This document shows positions 53,069-61,511 of a DNA stretch of 64,000 bases, in pieces (position 1 is the stretch's first letter; every line of letters starts with the position of its first letter). The position numbers were made by a program, and so were the translations under genes. The DNA comes from Nostoc sp. FACHB-110 (GTDB taxonomy: Bacteria; Cyanobacteriota; Cyanobacteriia; Cyanobacteriales; Nostocaceae): assembly GCF_014697425.1 (NCBI RefSeq), contig NZ_JACJRU010000019.1, positions 59,032 to 123,031 on the forward strand, in the 5' to 3' direction. The notes under the pieces were generated by a model. It searched no databases. It was not told the DNA's origin and saw nothing but the letters and a program-made list of their open reading frames with translations.

Positions 53069-54609
53069 TAACGATACTCAATGGCTGTAACGAAGTGGCC
53101 ATCTACAAATATTTTTTTTACACAGCCATTGAGTATTAATCGTTTATCTTGACCTTTCAATCCTTGCCAGTAACTTTTATTAGCAAAAGCCTGTATAATT
53201 CGTTCTTTAGCAATTAGAGATTCTTTAGCTGTATTATGTGTTGTTCCAAGCGCGATCGCAATTTGTTCTTTGAGGTCATTTTTGATTTGTTCTATCGCTA
53301 AACTTGGTGGTAAGGTTTCCAATGTATTCAGCGATGCACGCAGGGTTTTGACTTCTGCGGGTTCCTCTATTGGTAATGGTTCATCTGTTTCTACTAAATT
53401 CGCTAACCGTTCGGCTTCTTGTGCTAAAAAATCTACTACTTGGATATCTAATACTTTTGATGAAATCATATTTTTATTGCTACAGTTGCCAGCTTTATAC
53501 AAACGGCACTGATAATAATAAATGGCTTCACCATCTTTATTTACCCTTTTTGCATGGCGCGTCATCGAACCTCCGCAATGAGCGCATTTGATTAAATTAG
53601 CAAATGGGTTTACTTCTTTATCTTCTCTAGAAGCCCAGCGATTATTGCGATTTTCTCTAATAATCTGTTTGACTCGTTCGTGTTCTTCGTAGGTAATTAT
53701 TGCCTGATCATCATGAGTTCCCCATTTTACTTTCCACTCGTCAAAGTTTTTGCGTTTCCCCTTTGATTTAACGTAAGTATCATAAGGTAAACCCCCAGCA
53801 TAAACAGGGTTGACTAATAATGCCTTTAAACCTGCGATCGACCATCTCAACCCAGACCAAGGATAACGCAAGGGATGGTTAGTTTTATGTGGTGTAAATA
53901 CAATTTTATCTAAGTCATCATCACTAACAATCCGTGAAGATGTTTCTGGTTTGTTCAAATCAAAAGCTTTTGTTTCTATACCGAAATCTGCGTGCAACTT
54001 CCGCACAGTCGCCGCCACTGAACCACACTCAAAGAAAGTATTAAAAATATACCTCGCTACATCAGATACAGTTAATTCTCTGCGTCCTTCTAACAAACAA
54101 ACGCATGGAGAGCGATCGCAGATATATTTATCTTTGTCGATACGATATCCTAATGGGGCAACTCGGTGACTTTTGCCTTGGTTCACCCGATGACGACGTT
54201 CACTTTTTAATCTCTCTGTCACCATTCTGACCTCAAATTTGGCAGCCGCCAGCAACATATCTATGGTTAATTCTCCACCCAAGCTATCGGGGTCTACTCC
54301 TTGGTCTAAGGCTATGAGTTTAATTCCTTTGGAACGCAGCACCTCCAACAATGAATAAAACAACCGCGATGATGAACCAATCCGGTCAATGCGGGTAAAT
54401 TGCAGAGATTTAACTTTACCCTTGGGCGATGTCTTCAAATCATTAATTAATTGTTGCAGACCTTCCCTGACTTCCGTTGTCCGCGATTGAATATCCCAAT
54501 ATACTTTGGAACATCCTACACCACGCAAGCGTTCTATTTGTTTACGCAACGCACCTTTATCTGTTTGCTGTTCTTCACCACTAACTCTGGCATAACCCCA
54601 ACTTTCCAT
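53065..54609 (-). CDS. xisF: XisF, site-specific serine recombinase of the fdxN element
   Basis: 514 residues, the length known for XisF. Catalytic serine in 'WGYARVSGEEQQTDKG' (residue 10), then 'FTRIDRIGSSSRLFYSLLE' and 'LAAAKFEVRMVTERLKSER'. Recombinase domain 'WSIAGLKALLVNPVYAGGL', zinc ribbon 'CAHCGGSMTRHAKR' with 'YYYQCRLYKAGNC', coiled-coil end. XisF excises the fdxN element in developing heterocysts. The start lies ~50 bp from the right border and the gene reads inward, as in Anabaena. Confidence 0.93.
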   Translation of the reverse strand: MESWGYARVSGEEQQTDKGALRKQIERLRGVGCSKVYWDIQSRTTEVREGLQQLINDLKTSPKGKVKSLQFTRIDRIGSSSRLFYSLLEVLRSKGIKLIALDQGVDPDSLGGELTIDMLLAAAKFEVRMVTERLKSERRHRVNQGKSHRVAPLGYRIDKDKYICDRSPCVCLLEGRRELTVSDVARYIFNTFFECGSVAATVRKLHADFGIETKAFDLNKPETSSRIVSDDDLDKIVFTPHKTNHPLRYPWSGLRWSIAGLKALLVNPVYAGGLPYDTYVKSKGKRKNFDEWKVKWGTHDDQAIITYEEHERVKQIIRENRNNRWASREDKEVNPFANLIKCAHCGGSMTRHAKRVNKDGEAIYYYQCRLYKAGNCSNKNMISSKVLDIQVVDFLAQEAERLANLVETDEPLPIEEPAEVKTLRASLNTLETLPPSLAIEQIKNDLKEQIAIALGTTHNTAKESLIAKERIIQAFANKSYWQGLKGQDKRLILNGCVKKIFVDGHFVTAIEYRY

Positions 54610-54657
54610 AACAACGCATAGATACGACTTTCAATTATATTAGATAGCAAATACTTC

Positions 54658-54671
54658 TAGTCTCAGCAGTT
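54658..54671 (+). repeat. Right recombination site of the fdxN element
   Basis: TAGTCTCAGCAGTT; the left site at 15301-15314 differs only at the third base (T). The 11 bases 54661-54671 are identical with 15304-15314. The differing base would make codon 97 of the rejoined fdxN either TAT or the stop TAG. Confidence 0.85.
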
Positions 54672-54717
54672 CTCTGAACAAATTCAAAAGCATCAGGGTG
54701 AAATCCTAGGGGTATAA
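54672..54717 (+). CDS. fdxN: FdxN ferredoxin, 3' part (last 14 codons)
   Basis: Joined to position 15314 it completes codon 101 (TTC, Phe) and adds SEQIQKHQGEILGV and a stop at 54715-54717. The stop lies 3 bp before the nifS ATG, so fdxN and nifS are coupled only after excision. No start codon of its own. Confidence 0.93.
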
Positions 54718-54720
54718 ATA

Positions 54721-55923
54721 ATGAGCGTCATTTATCTAGATAATAATGCGACTACTAAGGTAGACCCACAGGTTTTAGAGGCAATGATGCCTTATTTAAC
54801 CGAATATTATGCCAACCCCTCAAGTATGCACACCTTTGGCGGTCAACTGGCTAAAGCAGTGAGAACAGCCAGAGAACAACTAGCCGCCCTCCTCGGTGCA
54901 GATGAATCAGAAATTGTTTTTACCAGTTGTGGAACCGAGGGAGATAACGCAGCCATTCGCGCCGCTTTGTTAGCCCAGCCCGAAAAGCGCCACATCATCA
55001 CCACCCAAGTAGAACATCCGGCGGTGCTGAATGTCTGCAAACAATTAGAAACCCAAGGTTATAGTGTTACTTATCTTTCGGTGAATAGTCAGGGGCAGTT
55101 GGATCTAGATGAACTAGAAGCCTCCCTGACAGGGAATACTGCCTTGGTCAGCATCATGTATGCTAACAACGAAACAGGTACGATTTTCCCGATTGAGCAG
55201 ATTGGATTGCGCGTCAAAGAACGCGGCGCACTGTTCCACGTCGATGCAGTGCAAGCAGTGGGTAAGATTCCCCTGAATATGAAGACCAGCACAGTAGATA
55301 TGTTAACTATGTCTGGTCACAAAATTCACGCACCCAAAGGGATTGGCGCGTTGTATGTGCGCCGGGGCGTGAGATTCCGTCCCCTGTTGATTGGTGGACA
55401 CCAAGAACGCGGTCGCCGCGCGGGTACAGAGAATGTTCCAGGTATCGTTGGTTTAGGAAAAGCAGCCGAGTTGGAATTGCTGCATATAGAAGAAGCAACT
55501 GCGAGAGAAAGAAAGTTGCGCGATCGCCTGGAACAAACTCTCCTTGCTAAAATACCTGACTGTGAAGTTAACGGCGATATCAAAAATAGATTGCCCAACA
55601 CCACCAACATCGGTTTTAAATATATCGAAGGTGAAGCAATCCTACTTTTGTTAAATAAACACAATATCTGTGCCTCATCTGGTTCCGCTTGCACCTCTGG
55701 TTCACTCGAACCATCCCACGTTCTCCGGGCAATGGGTTTACCATACACCACTTTGCATGGTTCCATTCGCTTCAGCCTTTGTCGCTACACCACCGACGCT
55801 GAAATCGATCGCGTCATTGAAGTCATGCCCGAAATTGTAGAACGTCTCCGCGCTCTGTCGCCATTCAAAAACGACGACGCAGGTTGGTTGCAATCTCAAG
55901 AACAAACACTGGCACATCGATAA
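54721..55923 (+). CDS. nifS: Cysteine desulfurase NifS
   Basis: 400 residues. PLP-binding Lys in 'TMSGHKIHAPKGIGALYV', substrate-activating Cys in 'SSGSACTSGSLEPSHVLRA' near residue 325, and the N-terminal 'VIYLDNNATTKVDPQVLEAM'. It delivers sulfur for nitrogenase Fe-S clusters together with NifU. Its start lies 3 bp behind the fdxN stop. Before excision the nifB promoter cannot reach it. Confidence 0.97.
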   Translation: MSVIYLDNNATTKVDPQVLEAMMPYLTEYYANPSSMHTFGGQLAKAVRTAREQLAALLGADESEIVFTSCGTEGDNAAIRAALLAQPEKRHIITTQVEHPAVLNVCKQLETQGYSVTYLSVNSQGQLDLDELEASLTGNTALVSIMYANNETGTIFPIEQIGLRVKERGALFHVDAVQAVGKIPLNMKTSTVDMLTMSGHKIHAPKGIGALYVRRGVRFRPLLIGGHQERGRRAGTENVPGIVGLGKAAELELLHIEEATARERKLRDRLEQTLLAKIPDCEVNGDIKNRLPNTTNIGFKYIEGEAILLLLNKHNICASSGSACTSGSLEPSHVLRAMGLPYTTLHGSIRFSLCRYTTDAEIDRVIEVMPEIVERLRALSPFKNDDAGWLQSQEQTLAHR

Positions 55924-56034
55924 ATAAGGAGTAAGGAAGGATGAAGGTTAAAGTCTGAAAGAATACTAAATTTCATACTTCATCCTTCATACTTCATACT
56001 TTCCACTCAGCACTCAGCACTCAGCACTTAAAAT
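55924..56034 (+). repeat. Heptamer repeats between nifS and nifU
   Basis: GGATGAAGG-type units (55935-55950) pair with CTTCATA-type units (55970-56003), followed by three CACTCAG heptamers directly before nifU. A stem can form in the transcript. Confidence 0.7.
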
Positions 56035-56949
56035 ATGTGGGACTACACAGATAAAGTATTAGAACTGTTTTACGATCCCAAAAATCAGGGAGTCATCGAA
56101 GAAACGGGTGAACCTGGAGTTAAGGTTGCAACGGGAGAAGTAGGAAGTATTGCCTGCGGTGATGCTTTAAGACTCCACCTGAAAGTAGAAGTAGAATCTG
56201 ATAAGATTCTGGATGCACGCTTTCAAACCTTTGGCTGTACCAGTGCGATCGCTTCTTCGAGTGCGTTGACAGAAATGGTTAAGGGTTTGACTTTAGATGA
56301 AGCCTTGAAGGTATCTAATAAAGATATTGCCAATTACCTCGGCGGCTTACCCGAAGCCAAAATGCACTGCTCAGTTATGGGTCAAGAAGCCCTAGAAGCC
56401 GCAATTTATAACTATCGTGGCATTCCTTTGGCTGCCCATGACGACGATGACGAAGGCGTGTTAATTTGCTCCTGCTTTGGTATCACTGATACAAAAATTC
56501 GCCGCGTAGTGAAAGAAAATAACCTTACGACTGCGGAGCAGGTAACAAATTATGTCAAAGCTGGTGGCGGATGCGGTTCCTGTTTAACAAAAATTGATGA
56601 TATTATTAAAGATGTAGAGCAGGAAGTCGCCACAGCCAGTAAAAACAGCATTAACGGCATAAAAGCTCCAGAAATTCTTAAATCAGGTCAAATAGCCACA
56701 GCCACAAGACCACTAACAAACGTTCAAAAGATTGCCTTAATTCAAAAAGTTCTCGACGAAGAAGTCAGACCCGTCCTGATTGCAGACGGCGGAGATGTAG
56801 AACTGTACGACATCGAAGGAAACACCGTTAAAGTCATCCTCAAAGGTGCTTGTGATTCTTGTCCCAGCAGCACCGCCACCTTAAAGATAGCGATTGAATC
56901 CAGACTGCGCGATCGCATCAGCAAAGACATTGTAGTAGAAGCAGTCTAA
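56035..56949 (+). CDS. nifU: NifU Fe-S scaffold protein
   Basis: 304 residues in three modules: N-terminal IscU-like scaffold ('GDALRLHLKVEVESDKI', 'FQTFGCTSAIASSSAL', 'MHCSVMGQEALEAAI'), central BFD-like [2Fe-2S] domain ('ICSCFGITDTKIRRVV', 'AGGGCGSC') near 142-180, and C-terminal Nfu domain with CX2C in 'LKGACDSCPSSTATLK'. It builds [4Fe-4S] clusters for nitrogenase with NifS. Confidence 0.97.
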   Translation: MWDYTDKVLELFYDPKNQGVIEETGEPGVKVATGEVGSIACGDALRLHLKVEVESDKILDARFQTFGCTSAIASSSALTEMVKGLTLDEALKVSNKDIANYLGGLPEAKMHCSVMGQEALEAAIYNYRGIPLAAHDDDDEGVLICSCFGITDTKIRRVVKENNLTTAEQVTNYVKAGGGCGSCLTKIDDIIKDVEQEVATASKNSINGIKAPEILKSGQIATATRPLTNVQKIALIQKVLDEEVRPVLIADGGDVELYDIEGNTVKVILKGACDSCPSSTATLKIAIESRLRDRISKDIVVEAV

Positions 56950-57170
56950 TTAACAGTTGACAGTTAACAGTGAACAGTTAACAGTCAACAACCAAAAGAA
57001 CTTTCACAACTTCATAACCAACTAAATGTACATTATGCTAACGCGATTTTCGGTAGAGCGATCGCCACCGGCGGCGTTCTACAACCACTCACAGCCATAG
57101 CTCAACAGGCGTGAGATTCTCAAACAAAAACAAAGACCCACTAACCAACCAATTGTAGGAAAAGAGAACC
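56950..57170 (+). promoter_or_regulatory. nifU-nifH gap with heptamer repeats
   Basis: Starts with six ACAGTTA-type heptamers (56950-56990), partly opposite in sense, then a mixed stretch with two GGCG-containing inverted parts. A nifH leader site is expected here. AGGAAAAGAG directly before the ATG serves as ribosome site. Confidence 0.5.
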
Positions 57171-58058
57171 ATGACTGACGAAAGAATCAGACAGATAGCT
57201 TTCTATGGTAAAGGCGGTATCGGTAAATCTACCACCTCCCAAAACACCCTGGCAGCTATGGCAGAAATGGGTCAACGCATCATGATCGTAGGATGCGACC
57301 CTAAAGCAGACTCCACCCGTTTGATGCTCCATGCCAAAGCTCAAACCACCGTATTACACTTGGCTGCTGAACGCGGTGCAGTAGAAGACCTCGAACTCGA
57401 AGAAGTAATGCTCACCGGTTTCCGTGGTGTTCGTTGCGTAGAATCTGGTGGCCCAGAACCCGGTGTAGGTTGCGCTGGTCGTGGTATCATCACCGCTATT
57501 AACTTCTTAGAAGAAAACGGCGCTTACCAAGACCTAGACTTCGTATCCTACGACGTATTGGGTGACGTTGTGTGCGGTGGTTTCGCTATGCCTATCCGTG
57601 AAGGTAAAGCACAAGAAATCTACATCGTTACCTCTGGTGAAATGATGGCGATGTACGCTGCAAACAACATCGCTCGTGGTATTTTGAAATACGCTCACTC
57701 CGGTGGTGTACGCTTAGGTGGTTTGATTTGTAACAGCCGTAAAGTTGACCGTGAAGCTGAACTGATCGAAAACTTGGCTGAACGTTTGAACACCCAAATG
57801 ATTCACTTCGTACCTCGTGACAACATCGTTCAACACGCTGAATTGCGTCGGATGACCGTTAACGAGTACGCACCTGACAGCATTCAAGGTAACGAATACC
57901 GTGCATTAGCTAAGAAGATCATCAACAACGACAAGCTCACCATTCCTACACCAATCGAAATGGATGAACTAGAAGCACTGTTGATCGAATACGGTATTCT
58001 CGATGACGATTCTAAGCACGCAGAAATCATTGGTAAGCCCGCAGAAGCTACCAAGTAA
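57171..58058 (+). CDS. nifH: Nitrogenase iron protein NifH
   Basis: 295 residues. P-loop 'GKGGIGKSTT' at 12-21, cluster cysteines in 'GVGCAGRGI' (~100) and 'DVVCGGFAMP' (~135), switch I 'GCDPKADSTRL'. The Arg after the first cysteine is the target of ADP-ribosylation in other bacteria. Donates electrons to NifDK with ATP use. Codon use is more GC-ended than in neighbours, as usual for highly expressed nifH. Confidence 0.99.
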   Translation: MTDERIRQIAFYGKGGIGKSTTSQNTLAAMAEMGQRIMIVGCDPKADSTRLMLHAKAQTTVLHLAAERGAVEDLELEEVMLTGFRGVRCVESGGPEPGVGCAGRGIITAINFLEENGAYQDLDFVSYDVLGDVVCGGFAMPIREGKAQEIYIVTSGEMMAMYAANNIARGILKYAHSGGVRLGGLICNSRKVDREAELIENLAERLNTQMIHFVPRDNIVQHAELRRMTVNEYAPDSIQGNEYRALAKKIINNDKLTIPTPIEMDELEALLIEYGILDDDSKHAEIIGKPAEATK

Positions 58059-58079
58059 GTAATTCCCTAATTAGGAGTC

Positions 58080-58165
58080 AAGGAAAGATATGAAGTATGA
58101 AGTGTGAAGTATGAAAATTCCCTTCATTCAGCTTTAGCCTTCAGCCTTCATTCTTCTCCTCTCCC
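58080..58165 (+). repeat. Heptamer repeats between nifH and nifD
   Basis: TGAAGTA-type units (58089-58110) followed by opposite-sense CCTTCAT/GCCTTCA units (58120-58155). It can form a stem-loop between the very abundant nifH part and nifD of the transcript. Confidence 0.7.
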
Positions 58166-58211
58166 TTTTTTCCCTCCATTTCCCCATCTTTAACTGTTAC
58201 CGAGACAGACT

Positions 58212-59600
58212 ATGACACCTCCAGAAAACCAAAATCTTGTAGATGAAAATAAGGAACTAATTAAAGAAGTCCTTAAAGCCTACCCCGAAAAAGCTCGCAA
58301 AAAACGCGAAAAACACCTCAACGTCCACGAAGAAAGCAAATCTGATTGCGGCGTTAAGTCTAACATCAAATCCATTCCTGGTGTAATGACCGCCCGTGGT
58401 TGTGCTTACGCAGGTTCTAAAGGTGTGGTTTGGGGCCCTATTAAGGACATGATCCACATCAGCCACGGCCCCGTAGGTTGCGGTTACTGGTCTTGGTCTG
58501 GTCGTCGTAACTACTATGTAGGTGTAACAGGTATCAACTCTTTCGGTACCATGCACTTCACCTCCGACTTCCAAGAACGCGACATCGTATTTGGTGGTGA
58601 CAAAAAACTAACCAAAATTATCGAAGAGCTAGAAGTTCTCTTCCCCTTGAACCGTGGTATCTCCATTCAATCTGAATGTCCCATCGGTCTAATCGGGGAT
58701 GACATCGAAGCTGTAGCTAAAAAAGCTTCTAAGCAAATTGGTAAGCCAGTTGTACCCCTACGTTGCGAAGGTTTCCGTGGTGTATCTCAGTCTTTAGGCC
58801 ACCACATCGCTAACGACGCTATCCGTGACTGGATTTTCCCTGAATTTGACAAGGCTAAGAAAAACAATACTCTCGACTTCGAGCCAAGCCCATACGACGT
58901 AGCATTAATCGGTGACTACAACATCGGTGGTGATGCTTGGGCAAGCCGGATGTTATTAGAAGAAATGGGCTTGCGTGTTGTAGCTCAGTGGTCTGGTGAC
59001 GGTACACTCAACGAGTTGATTCAAGGCCCTGCTGCTAAATTAGTTCTCATCCACTGCTACCGTTCTATGAACTACATCTGCCGTAGTTTGGAAGAACAAT
59101 ACGGTATGCCTTGGATGGAATTCAACTTCTTCGGCCCCACCAAGATTGCTGCATCTTTACGCGAAATCGCCGCTAAATTTGACTCTAAGATTCAAGAAAA
59201 CGCTGAGAAAGTCATCGCTAAGTACACACCAGTGATGAATTCGGTACTTGAAAAGTATCGTCCTCGCTTGGAAGGTAACACCGTAATGTTGTACGTAGGT
59301 GGTCTACGTCCTCGCCACGTTGTTCCCGCTTTTGAAGATTTGGGTATCAAAGTTGTCGGTACAGGCTACGAATTCGCTCACAACGACGACTACAAACGTA
59401 CCACCCACTATATCGATAACGCCACCATCATTTACGATGACGTTACCGCCTACGAATTCGAGGAATTCGTTAAAGCTAAGAAGCCTGACCTAATCGCTTC
59501 TGGTATTAAAGAGAAGTACGCCTTCCAAAAGATGGGTCTACCCTTCCGTCAAATGCACTCTTGGGATTACTCCGAACTTGGCGACGGGATGCAGATATGA
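58212..59600 (+). CDS. nifD: Nitrogenase MoFe protein alpha chain NifD, 3' end removed by the nifD element
   Basis: True nifD runs to about 59574; the last residues of the frame (ELGDGMQI) come from the element. P-cluster cysteines lie in 'TARGCAYAGSKGVVWGP', 'HGPVGCGYWSWSG' and 'SECPIGLIGDD'. The FeMo-co cysteine sits in 'LVLIHCYRSMNYICRS', and the cofactor histidine in 'FRQMHSWDYS' directly before the break. Full cyanobacterial NifD is ~480-500 residues, so ~35-45 are missing here. The 3' part lies beyond the window. Confidence 0.96.
   Translation: MTPPENQNLVDENKELIKEVLKAYPEKARKKREKHLNVHEESKSDCGVKSNIKSIPGVMTARGCAYAGSKGVVWGPIKDMIHISHGPVGCGYWSWSGRRNYYVGVTGINSFGTMHFTSDFQERDIVFGGDKKLTKIIEELEVLFPLNRGISIQSECPIGLIGDDIEAVAKKASKQIGKPVVPLRCEGFRGVSQSLGHHIANDAIRDWIFPEFDKAKKNNTLDFEPSPYDVALIGDYNIGGDAWASRMLLEEMGLRVVAQWSGDGTLNELIQGPAAKLVLIHCYRSMNYICRSLEEQYGMPWMEFNFFGPTKIAASLREIAAKFDSKIQENAEKVIAKYTPVMNSVLEKYRPRLEGNTVMLYVGGLRPRHVVPAFEDLGIKVVGTGYEFAHNDDYKRTTHYIDNATIIYDDVTAYEFEEFVKAKKPDLIASGIKEKYAFQKMGLPFRQMHSWDYSELGDGMQI
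59564..59574 (+). repeat. Left recombination site of the nifD element
   Basis: GGATTACTCCG, identical with the 11-bp repeat known from the nifD element of Anabaena PCC 7120, at the exact point (WDYS codons) where NifD likeness ends. No second copy was found in the window. Confidence 0.93.
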
Positions 59601-59822
59601 GGTAATGTAAGTTTTTTTGGTGATGGGAGAAAAATGAGTCTATTTTTAGCCTAAATGCGCGTTTTAGGGTGATGTGGGAACGATATGTTTTTGCTACTTG
59701 AGACAGTATAACTCTTGTGGGGTATGGTTTTTGGGTTGTGGTTAATTTTTGGTTAGATGAAATCTGTAAATTAAAAGACTATTTTAATTAGCATTATTTT
59801 AGATTAATTGGGGGGCGGTTGG

Positions 59823-59864
59823 GCGATCGCTTTCACTCAACAAGATGATCAAGAAAGCGATCGC
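59823..59864. terminator. 12-bp perfect inverted repeat with HIP1 cores
   Basis: GCGATCGCTTTC (59823-59834) and its complement (59853-59864) with an 18-nt loop, just behind the EcsC gene. Could stop leftward transcripts before they reach nifD. The arms contain the HIP1 palindrome. The rest of 59601-59875 holds no gene. Confidence 0.5.
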
Positions 59865-59875
59865 ACTAACTACTC

Positions 59876-60523
59876 TTATTTACCTGACGCTCGAACAAAT
59901 ACTTTTTTTGCCGTTGCTCCACAGCTATTCACAAATATGCCATCAAATGTGCCTCCAACAACACCCCCTACTAGAGGCAGCATTTTCATAATATTGATTA
60001 CACCTTTCTCACCAGCCTTAGTAATTAGCCGGAAACCAATTTTTTTATTGATTTCAATCAAAACTTTACCCGGTATTTGCTTGATTAAATTTTGGCATAC
60101 CTTTGTGCCAATAGTGATACCTGCGGTTTTTAGAATCTCTTCACCAGCTTCACCGATTAGACATAAAAGTACCATTGTTCTCACTTGTTCAGAGTGGATA
60201 TCATATCCTCTAAGATGAGCTATTGCGGCGGCCGTGTTTGCTCCAAGGGCGTAGGATGCTGCTAAACCTGCCGGAATAGTAATAGGCATTGCTGCAATCC
60301 CCCCCAATCCAGTGATAAAACCTGTGCCAGCAGCATACGTAGTTCGCCATGCAATAACTGAATTAATAGCATCTTCAACACTAGCATTTTTGCTCAAGTG
60401 ATCTGTTGCAACTTTCTCCGCAGGTGGTAGAATCCCCAACCCATTAATTCCAGCATCAGCTATCCATTTAAGAGTTGCTTTTATGGCATTGCTGTTATTA
60501 TCGCCTGCGTTAGCTGAAACCAT
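59876..60523 (-). CDS. EcsC family protein
   Basis: 215 residues. The EcsC-like segment has 'DHLSKNASVEDAINSVIAW', 'GTGFITGLGGIAAMPITIPA' and 'LGANTAAAIAHLRGYD'. Hydrophobic stretches at ~75-95 and ~185-200 may touch a membrane. Function in the family is unknown. It runs leftward towards the nifD break and is probably a single-gene unit. Confidence 0.8.
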   Translation of the reverse strand: MVSANAGDNNSNAIKATLKWIADAGINGLGILPPAEKVATDHLSKNASVEDAINSVIAWRTTYAAGTGFITGLGGIAAMPITIPAGLAASYALGANTAAAIAHLRGYDIHSEQVRTMVLLCLIGEAGEEILKTAGITIGTKVCQNLIKQIPGKVLIEINKKIGFRLITKAGEKGVINIMKMLPLVGGVVGGTFDGIFVNSCGATAKKVFVRASGK

Positions 60524-60798
60524 AGAATTTAATTCGTAAATATCTAATCTTTTCTATCTCAAGCTTTTGTCATATAACCACCGCAATATCTCTATATCTC
60601 TGTAAATTTCAAATAATTTCTTCGTGCATAAATACTAAACATTTTACTCAGTGCAAAAAGAACAGCAAGCTTCAAGTACCCACGACAGGTGAAATTTTAC
60701 GTATTTAGCTAATTGCTTCATCATTCTTCGTCATTTTGCGGTCTATTAACTCTAATGGTGTAACTAGTGTGGAAACGTCTTTTCAAAATGAAGCTTTG

Positions 60799-61215
60799 TT
60801 AAGTTGCTGTTGAGGATTTTGGTTTGACTTCAAACTCAAATTGGGAACGGTAAAAACAAACGTCAAACTCAAGAAAAAAGTTGGTTTGTCCGAGAATTAG
60901 TGGTACATTTTGGCTACGCACCCATGCAAATACTAACTTGACTACTGGAAAGTCTGCAATTTCAGCAGATGCAGATAAAGGTATTGCTGGCTGATTACTA
61001 AGATTTCCTGCTAGTTGAATAATAGCTTGGCGATCATTCCAAGCAACACCCAATTGAAGACCTAATTCGTAGGGTAAAACATTAACGGTAGCTCCACTAT
61101 CTACTAAGCCAATTGTCTCAATGCTTTGATCACCTCGTCGTAAAACAAGTGGTATTCTCGGTAGACTATCAAACTCGTTTTGTGTTGGGCTAAGAGTTGA
61201 ATACTTAAATCGCAT
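60799..61215 (-). CDS. Retropepsin-like aspartic protease family protein
   Basis: 138 residues with the active-site motif DSG in 'TIGLVDSGATVNVLPYELG' near residue 40 and 'NVPLILGQTNFFLEFDVC' near the end. Such small single-lobe proteins are common in cyanobacteria and usually follow a ~70-residue partner gene, as here (6 nt apart). Protease activity is unproved. Confidence 0.75.
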   Translation of the reverse strand: MRFKYSTLSPTQNEFDSLPRIPLVLRRGDQSIETIGLVDSGATVNVLPYELGLQLGVAWNDRQAIIQLAGNLSNQPAIPLSASAEIADFPVVKLVFAWVRSQNVPLILGQTNFFLEFDVCFYRSQFEFEVKPKSSTAT

Positions 61216-61221
61216 ACACTA

Positions 61222-61434
61222 TTAATGTTCTACATCGGATTGCTTAAGCGTATCCATCAAAACTGCACCAGCCCCAAAGCTATTATATGGGGTGGGTAAT
61301 TCGTAAGTTTTGAAAGGTTCTAATGGCGATATATCCTCAGCTACGTCCAAATCCTCTGCTAGAATCCGAATTAGTTTAAGTTTTTCTATTGCGGAAAGTT
61401 GCCGAATCGCAGGAAGTATCTCACCTAAGGTCAT
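61222..61434 (-). CDS. Small partner protein of the retropepsin-like gene
   Basis: 70 residues: 'LPAIRQLSAIEKLKLIRILA', then a Pro-rich end. The first half looks like the N-terminal helix of antitoxin-like add-ons. It precedes the protease-like gene by 6 nt, and this two-gene arrangement recurs in cyanobacteria. Function unknown. Confidence 0.7.
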   Translation of the reverse strand: MTLGEILPAIRQLSAIEKLKLIRILAEDLDVAEDISPLEPFKTYELPTPYNSFGAGAVLMDTLKQSDVEH

Positions 61435-61511
61435 AATCTCTACCTCTACAGCTTACTCAATAGTAACTGGATTTGCCCGACAGGCGATCGCAGATTCAAT
61501 CAAGCAACTAA

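Larger units (their letters stand above)
15304..54660. mobile_element. fdxN element, 39,357 bp, developmentally excised
   Basis: Bounded by an 11-bp direct repeat (15304-15314, 54661-54671) that splits fdxN. It carries xisF next to the right border, as expected. Cargo: a putative methylproline operon, a complete-looking contractile injection system, ParB-like genes, a second serine recombinase. Excision in heterocysts is established for this family of elements; that this one excises is inferred from the perfect restoration of fdxN. No xisH or xisI homologue was recognised. Confidence 0.92.

Noticed and set aside
58212..59600. Complete nifD of 462 codons
   Set aside because: The end after the GGATTACTCCG site is foreign and the protein is too short for NifD.
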